This document shows, piece after piece, positions 60,500 to 64,000 of a stretch of DNA of 64,000 bases. Position numbers and translations under genes: made by a program. The stretch lies in assembly GCA_001874305.1 (NCBI GenBank), contig MPCU01000003.1, positions 248,001 through 312,000 on the forward strand, written 5' to 3'. The notes beneath the pieces were generated by a model. The model was given only the letters and a program-made list of their open reading frames with translations. It was not told the origin of the DNA and did no database searches. Origin of the DNA: Bacteriovorax sp. MedPE-SWde (GTDB lineage: Bacteria > Bdellovibrionota > Bacteriovoracia > Bacteriovoracales > Bacteriovoracaceae). Numbering within the stretch: the first letter of the stretch is position 1; the number at the start of each line of letters is the position of its first letter.

Positions 60500-61255
60500 T
60501 TATCTAGATAGTGCAGTTATAAAAGTTTGAATTATAGATTTCTGTAACATCGTGAAGTCATTTATATTGGCCATAACTAAGAAAGGGCTCTTCTTAATTG
60601 ACCCTGCTAGAACGAGTTGTCCTTTTTCGGGAATAAACTCTGCGACACTAAATAGATTTACGAATTCATCCTTATAGTTATCCATAAGTCTCTTTTCAAG
60701 TTCTCCACCTTCTTTAGGGTTAGGGATTTTATCCCCTTCAATGATTACTTGAATAAGAGCATTCTTATCTTCATTCTTTCCAATTTTCTTAAGGTCATTA
60801 TAAACAAGCTTAATTTCATTCGCGCCAAGGTTGTTCTTAAGCATGAACCAAAGCTCTTCAAAAAATGCAGTTCTATCGTTAGGCCATAGTTCATTGAGGT
60901 GATCAACAACTTGGAATAGTTCTTCAAGAAGAGTTATATTATTTTGGAGAACCCAATTTCCTAGTACTTTATCAAGTACATGCTTCGCTTCTGTAATTTC
61001 AAGCTTTTCAAATGAATCTACTGTTAGGCTCAAGTCTCCAGCACTTCTGATAGGGAAGAACTTTGCGCTTGCTAGCATTGTTTCTTTTAGAGAGTCATCT
61101 TCTAATTGCTCTTCTTCATAAAAGAGGACTTGTAGATTATGGTTAGAGAGTTCTTCAATACCAATAACTTTACTAGTATTAGTATTGTTCACAAAGTTCA
61201 TTTCTTTAACAACAAGTTGATTACTATTCTTCACATAGCCCATTTGGCACTGCAT
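60500..61255 (-). CDS. Cytoplasmic protein of unknown function (251 residues)
   Basis: I do not recognise a family. The first third (to about residue 90) is beta-rich (NQLVVKEMNFVNN, LQVLFYEEE, GDLSLTVDSFEKLE); the middle is helical and acidic (LGNWVLQNNITLLEELFQVV, FFEELWFMLKNN); the end is beta-helical (GQLVLAGSIKKSPFLVMANI). No signal peptide or membrane segment. GAGGT lies five bases before ATG 61255. Monocistronic, divergent from the secreted 205-residue gene. Confidence 0.7.
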   Translation of the reverse strand: MQCQMGYVKNSNQLVVKEMNFVNNTNTSKVIGIEELSNHNLQVLFYEEEQLEDDSLKETMLASAKFFPIRSAGDLSLTVDSFEKLEITEAKHVLDKVLGNWVLQNNITLLEELFQVVDHLNELWPNDRTAFFEELWFMLKNNLGANEIKLVYNDLKKIGKNEDKNALIQVIIEGDKIPNPKEGGELEKRLMDNYKDEFVNLFSVAEFIPEKGQLVLAGSIKKSPFLVMANINDFTMLQKSIIQTFITALSR

Positions 61256-61344
61256 TCTTACCTCACATAATTAGTCAGTTATATGAGTCTATCCTGTTTG
61301 AAACAGCTTGTGAATGAATTAGAAGAGGAAAACTTTGGTGCTGC

Positions 61345-61379
61345 TCGACTTGAGTGTTGCGTAGAGTTAAAATATCTAC
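61345..61379 (+). promoter_or_regulatory. Sigma70-like promoter with no leader
   Basis: TCGACT (61345-61350), 17 bases, TAAAAT (61368-61373), six bases to ATG 61380. No ribosome site is visible before the start. Confidence 0.4.
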
Positions 61380-61997
61380 ATGCTAAAGTATCTATTTCTT
61401 CTTATATTTTCCCTTACTTGCGTCGCTCAGGATGAGTGGTTCTTCAAAGATATGTTGGCCGGAGAGATTAAGAAGATTGAAAAGAAGGAGTCGAAAGGGC
61501 ACTTTAAGGGGAGATCTAAGGCATATCACATCGACATCTCAGGTGATGGTCGCAGAGAATATATGTATTTTAAATTGGTAGATGGGAAGATCTACCTTGT
61601 CTTAAAAAATGCTCAAAAAGAAACAATCTATAACTTCAAGTTCCCAATAAATGGTCACTCTGCCAGAGTCTATAAAGTTCTAAAAAAGAAAATTTCTAAA
61701 GATAGAGTTATTACACTCTTCTTCTTCTATGATGGTCATTCTAGTTATCTTGGAAAAAAGGGAACGGCCAGCCTTTACGGAGGAGTGGTTGATAAAGGTA
61801 GCTTTGAACATTTCGAATTAAAGAAGCTAGCTTCAATTTGGTTAGAAGAAGAATTTAGAGAAACCTATAAGAGACGTCTCTATGAAGTTGGCTTTAAAGA
61901 TATTGATATGAATGGACAACTTGAAGTTATCGTAAACGGCGGGCAAACAAAGAGGATCATTCACTATAAAGGTAAAGGTGAATGGATAGGCCTATGA
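61380..61997 (+). CDS. Secreted protein of unknown function (205 residues)
   Basis: A signal peptide covers about 1-16 (LFLLIFSLTCVAQ). The mature part is rich in Lys, Phe and Tyr. The segments YHIDISGDGRREYMYFKLVDG and KDIDMNGQLEVIVNGG look like two copies of an FG-GAP/VCBS-type motif (D-x-N/D-G-x-x-E), so part of a beta-propeller-like or calcium-binding fold is possible. The start is chosen for the signal peptide. No clear family. It converges on the next gene with a six-base overlap. Confidence 0.65.
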   Translation: MLKYLFLLIFSLTCVAQDEWFFKDMLAGEIKKIEKKESKGHFKGRSKAYHIDISGDGRREYMYFKLVDGKIYLVLKNAQKETIYNFKFPINGHSARVYKVLKKKISKDRVITLFFFYDGHSSYLGKKGTASLYGGVVDKGSFEHFELKKLASIWLEEEFRETYKRRLYEVGFKDIDMNGQLEVIVNGGQTKRIIHYKGKGEWIGL

Positions 61998-62411
61998 TGC
62001 TTTTGGAATATCGAAATCATCGTGATCAGAATCTTTCTTATTCTTATTAATATCAGTAACATTTGAATCTTTAGTAATTCCGTCGAATTTTCTCCCCAGT
62101 CTATAGAAAGTGATACCACTGGCTACAATTGGAAGGAAAATTAGAAATAAGAATATTAACTTTCCTGAAGATGCAGAAGTGTCTGTGGCACTTTCCACTT
62201 TAAGCCCTTCAACAGAATGAGTTCTCTTAGTGCTTGCTGCTCTTTTTTCAGAGTTTGGCCTACGGTTAAAGTCATAGCCTTTAGCTTTTTCAGGTGGAAC
62301 TTCTTTATATTCCTCTATTGAGACACCAACTACGGGATCTACGGCCGGCTTTCTTGCAAAAGTAGTAGAAGATATAAATAGAATAAAAGTTAGAACTGTT
62401 ATTTTTCTCAT
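61992..62411 (-). CDS. Exported membrane-anchored protein of unknown function (139 residues)
   Basis: A signal peptide covers about 1-19 (ending TTFA), then a polar, proline- and serine-rich periplasmic part (about 20-80), a membrane helix at about 84-105 (LIFLFLIFLPIVASGITFY) and an Asp/Lys-rich cytoplasmic tail. RBS GGAGGATCA before ATG 62411. The shape is that of a type I membrane protein linking periplasm and cytoplasm; function unknown. Confidence 0.65.
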   Translation of the reverse strand: MRKITVLTFILFISSTTFARKPAVDPVVGVSIEEYKEVPPEKAKGYDFNRRPNSEKRAASTKRTHSVEGLKVESATDTSASSGKLIFLFLIFLPIVASGITFYRLGRKFDGITKDSNVTDINKNKKDSDHDDFDIPKAS

Positions 62412-62597
62412 TGATCCTCCATGATCGGCCGAGAAAGTTCGACTCTTTGATAAGATCTCTTTTCTTATCGTCTCTATTTTACCATTTCCTTAGTATTTTT
62501 GTAGGAGGGCATTTTTCACATTTTCTATCTGTAGGTATCCAGTCGGGTATAGTGTTTGATGAGTAAAGAATCTTCTTAATTATCCGATAGTTAGATT

Positions 62598-63497
62598 ATG
62601 AAATCACTTAAAAAAATTAAGTTTAATCCGGAGAGGGTGGAGGTTATATTCTTTGAAATAATCAAGAATTTCTTTCTTCGCTTGATATCAGCGCTCTTCT
62701 TATTTAAGAAAAGAAAGGGTGAAGTTATCGCGGGAGCGACTACTTTTTTCACTGTCCTAAGCTTTGGACCCGCTATTCTATTGATGATTTCTGTTGTTGG
62801 AATATATATAGGGGATAATGATCTTGCTAAGGATCATGTTATAAATACGATATTTTCCAGCTTTCCAAAAATAGATCCATGGATTTTAAAAAGCTTAAAA
62901 GTCTTAATAGAAGAACAAATAACTGATCATGCCGTAAAACCCTATCAATTAGGTTTGTGGTTTTTTACATGTTTAGGAATTAGTACCTCATTTGTTTTTG
63001 GAATAAATACTCTCTCAAAAGTTGATCCTGATGGTGGCTTCTTTCAAGATGACTTTAGATCCCTTATTTTTGGTGTCTTTATGGCACTATTTTTCTTGTT
63101 AGTTTTTATGATGTTTGAAAAGCAATTTATGTTAACCATTGTTGAAACTTTTGTTACAGATAGCGATACTGTTTTGTTTCTTCTCGAAATATTAGTGTGG
63201 CCATTTGCCGTTGTATTCTTTGGTTTCTTTTATAAGTTTTCAGCTCAAATAAAAGTTTCAACTAAGGACGCATTATTAGGTGGTCTCGTATTTACTCTAT
63301 GCTTCTTTTTAGGAAAATCTAGTTACTGGATATACTTAAAATATTTTAAAGACGATCTTTATCGTGACTATGGGAATTTCTATAATTTTATGGTTGGAAT
63401 GATTTGGATCTATTTCATAGTTTGCTCATTCTATTTTGGAGCAAGTTTTACATATGTATCAAAAGTAAAAGTATTCGGAAAAGGAAAATCACGATGA
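62598..63497 (+). CDS. YihY/BrkB-family inner-membrane protein
   Basis: A 299-residue protein with about six membrane helices and the family pattern: GATTFFTVLSFGPAILLM near helix 1, the large loop with LVEEQ-like residues, and the late VGMIWIYFIVCSFYFGASFTY. These proteins were once called ribonuclease BN by mistake; the true role is unclear, perhaps lipid transport. No ribosome site is visible. The stop overlaps the next gene (ATGA). Confidence 0.85.
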   Translation: MKSLKKIKFNPERVEVIFFEIIKNFFLRLISALFLFKKRKGEVIAGATTFFTVLSFGPAILLMISVVGIYIGDNDLAKDHVINTIFSSFPKIDPWILKSLKVLIEEQITDHAVKPYQLGLWFFTCLGISTSFVFGINTLSKVDPDGGFFQDDFRSLIFGVFMALFFLLVFMMFEKQFMLTIVETFVTDSDTVLFLLEILVWPFAVVFFGFFYKFSAQIKVSTKDALLGGLVFTLCFFLGKSSYWIYLKYFKDDLYRDYGNFYNFMVGMIWIYFIVCSFYFGASFTYVSKVKVFGKGKSR

Positions 63498-64000
63498 AGA
63501 AAAAAGATCTCGTTATTTTATTTTGTCATGAAGTATCGGAAAAACTATATATGGATCAACGTGATCGAAAATCCTTTTTTCAAATCTTTGAAGCTTGGAA
63601 TTGGAATAATTACACAGACTTTCTATACCACCTAGAAGAGATTGGTTTTGAATTGTCTCGTAATGGACTAAATTCAAAAAGTTCAGAGCTTCTTAACTGT
63701 TACTTTGACTATGAGGAGAAGTTTTCCCTATACACAAAAATATTTGATTTCTTTTCTCTAGATAAAAAAGGAAAGAAGTATAAGAATGCTCCAAAGCTTC
63801 TTTCTGATATAGAAGTCGGTTTGTTTCTAAAAGCTAAGGATACCAAATTTCATAGAGAGAGATATATTCATAGTAAGTACTTCAAGGGTCAAAGTCTACA
63901 ATCTTACTCTAAAGCAACAATGGCGTCTCTTATGGTTTCATTTGGTAATGATGGAAGACTTGATAAGAGTGAACTCGATGGTTGTCTACAGCTTTTAGGA
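63494..64000 (+). CDS. Unknown protein, 3' end outside window
   Basis: Frame open from ATG 63494, overlapping the YihY stop by four bases, to the right edge (169 codons visible). It is helical and rich in Lys, Phe and Asp, with no signal peptide. Near the edge FGNDGRLDKSEL has the second half of an EF-hand loop (D-G-x-L-x3-E), but the first two calcium ligands are missing. No family recognised. Coupled translation with the YihY gene is likely. Confidence 0.7.
   Translation, partial: MKKKDLVILFCHEVSEKLYMDQRDRKSFFQIFEAWNWNNYTDFLYHLEEIGFELSRNGLNSKSSELLNCYFDYEEKFSLYTKIFDFFSLDKKGKKYKNAPKLLSDIEVGLFLKAKDTKFHRERYIHSKYFKGQSLQSYSKATMASLMVSFGNDGRLDKSELDGCLQLLG

Noticed and set aside
61283-61435. A 50-codon frame (MSLSCLKQLVNELEEE...) upstream of the secreted 205-residue gene
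   Set aside because: No ribosome site, it runs 56 bases into the next gene in another frame, and the next gene has a clear signal peptide.
62436-62457. GATAAGA...TCTTATC hairpin upstream of the YihY gene
   Set aside because: Short, A+T-rich stem with no T-tract and no clear gene to terminate; could be chance.
1-64000. CRISPR arrays, tRNA/rRNA genes, IS elements, prophage or plasmid genes
   Set aside because: I looked for regular direct repeats, tRNA-like cloverleaf ends, transposase or integrase motifs and found none. A very small RNA gene could still be missed.

Overview
The window reads as one chromosomal segment of an A+T-rich, Gram-negative, flagellated bacterium with a full outer-membrane assembly set. 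Gene content and order, several secreted proteases, FecR/beta-barrel and PilZ proteins and a lipid A operon with an embedded Gfo/Idh/MocA oxidoreductase point to Bdellovibrionota, most likely the Bacteriovoracales (Halobacteriovorax/Bacteriovorax-like predators). That placement is inferred from style, not from a marker gene search. I see no prophage, insertion sequence, CRISPR array, tRNA or rRNA; nearly all of it is core genome packed into short operons.

Layout. 1-7.8 kb: flagellar export and placement operon fliP(partial)-fliQ-fliR-flhB-flhA-flhF-flhG-fliA, ending at a terminator. 8-12.4 kb: two large envelope proteins, a PAS-containing membrane protein and a FecR/beta-barrel fusion. 12.5-14.3 kb: VOC protein, then coaE and mazG on the minus strand. 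14.4-17.9 kb: ybeY, prfB (with a programmed +1 frameshift) and a Lol-type ABC exporter. 18-28.6 kb: bamA-skp-lpxD-fabZ-lpxA-Gfo oxidoreductase-lpxB-lpxK-DUF3108 lipoprotein-glycosyltransferase, an outer-membrane biogenesis block. 28.8-32.8 kb: rpsA, a pseudopilin and small genes including a 29-residue membrane peptide and a PpiC-type parvulin. 32.8-40.6 kb: hflX-panC-coaBC, a sensor kinase, and coaX-panB-KARI-like reductase; with coaE these cover most of the route from ketoisovalerate to CoA. 40.7-47.6 kb: a class IV aminotransferase-fold protein, yacG, suhB, an acidic coiled-coil membrane protein, a HEAT protein, a lipoprotein, kdsD and lnt. 47.6-52.8 kb: zinc-ribbon membrane protein, two secreted subtilases, a small exported protein, dksA and a flavin reductase-like protein. 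52.8-55.4 kb: a PilZ protein with a FliG-like C-terminus, mltG and ruvX. 55.6-60.5 kb: rho-prfA-prmC-murA-HIT. 60.5-64 kb: four hypothetical or membrane proteins, one partial at the right edge.

The most interesting points are: (1) a YcgR-like PilZ protein whose C-terminal ~90 residues resemble the C-terminal domain of the flagellar rotor protein FliG; (2) an FlhF that has lost its P-loop lysine and other GTPase motifs, next to an FlhG lacking the usual N-terminal FlhF-activating motif; (3) a ketol-acid reductoisomerase relative in the pantothenate operon with altered substrate motifs, a candidate ketopantoate reductase; (4) a recurring geometry in which a sigma70-like -10 box sits 6-9 nt before a start codon with no Shine-Dalgarno, suggesting leaderless mRNAs for up to eight genes; (5) two diverging sigma54-type promoters feeding a subtilase and a small exported protein; and (6) terminators buried inside the coding tails of convergent genes.
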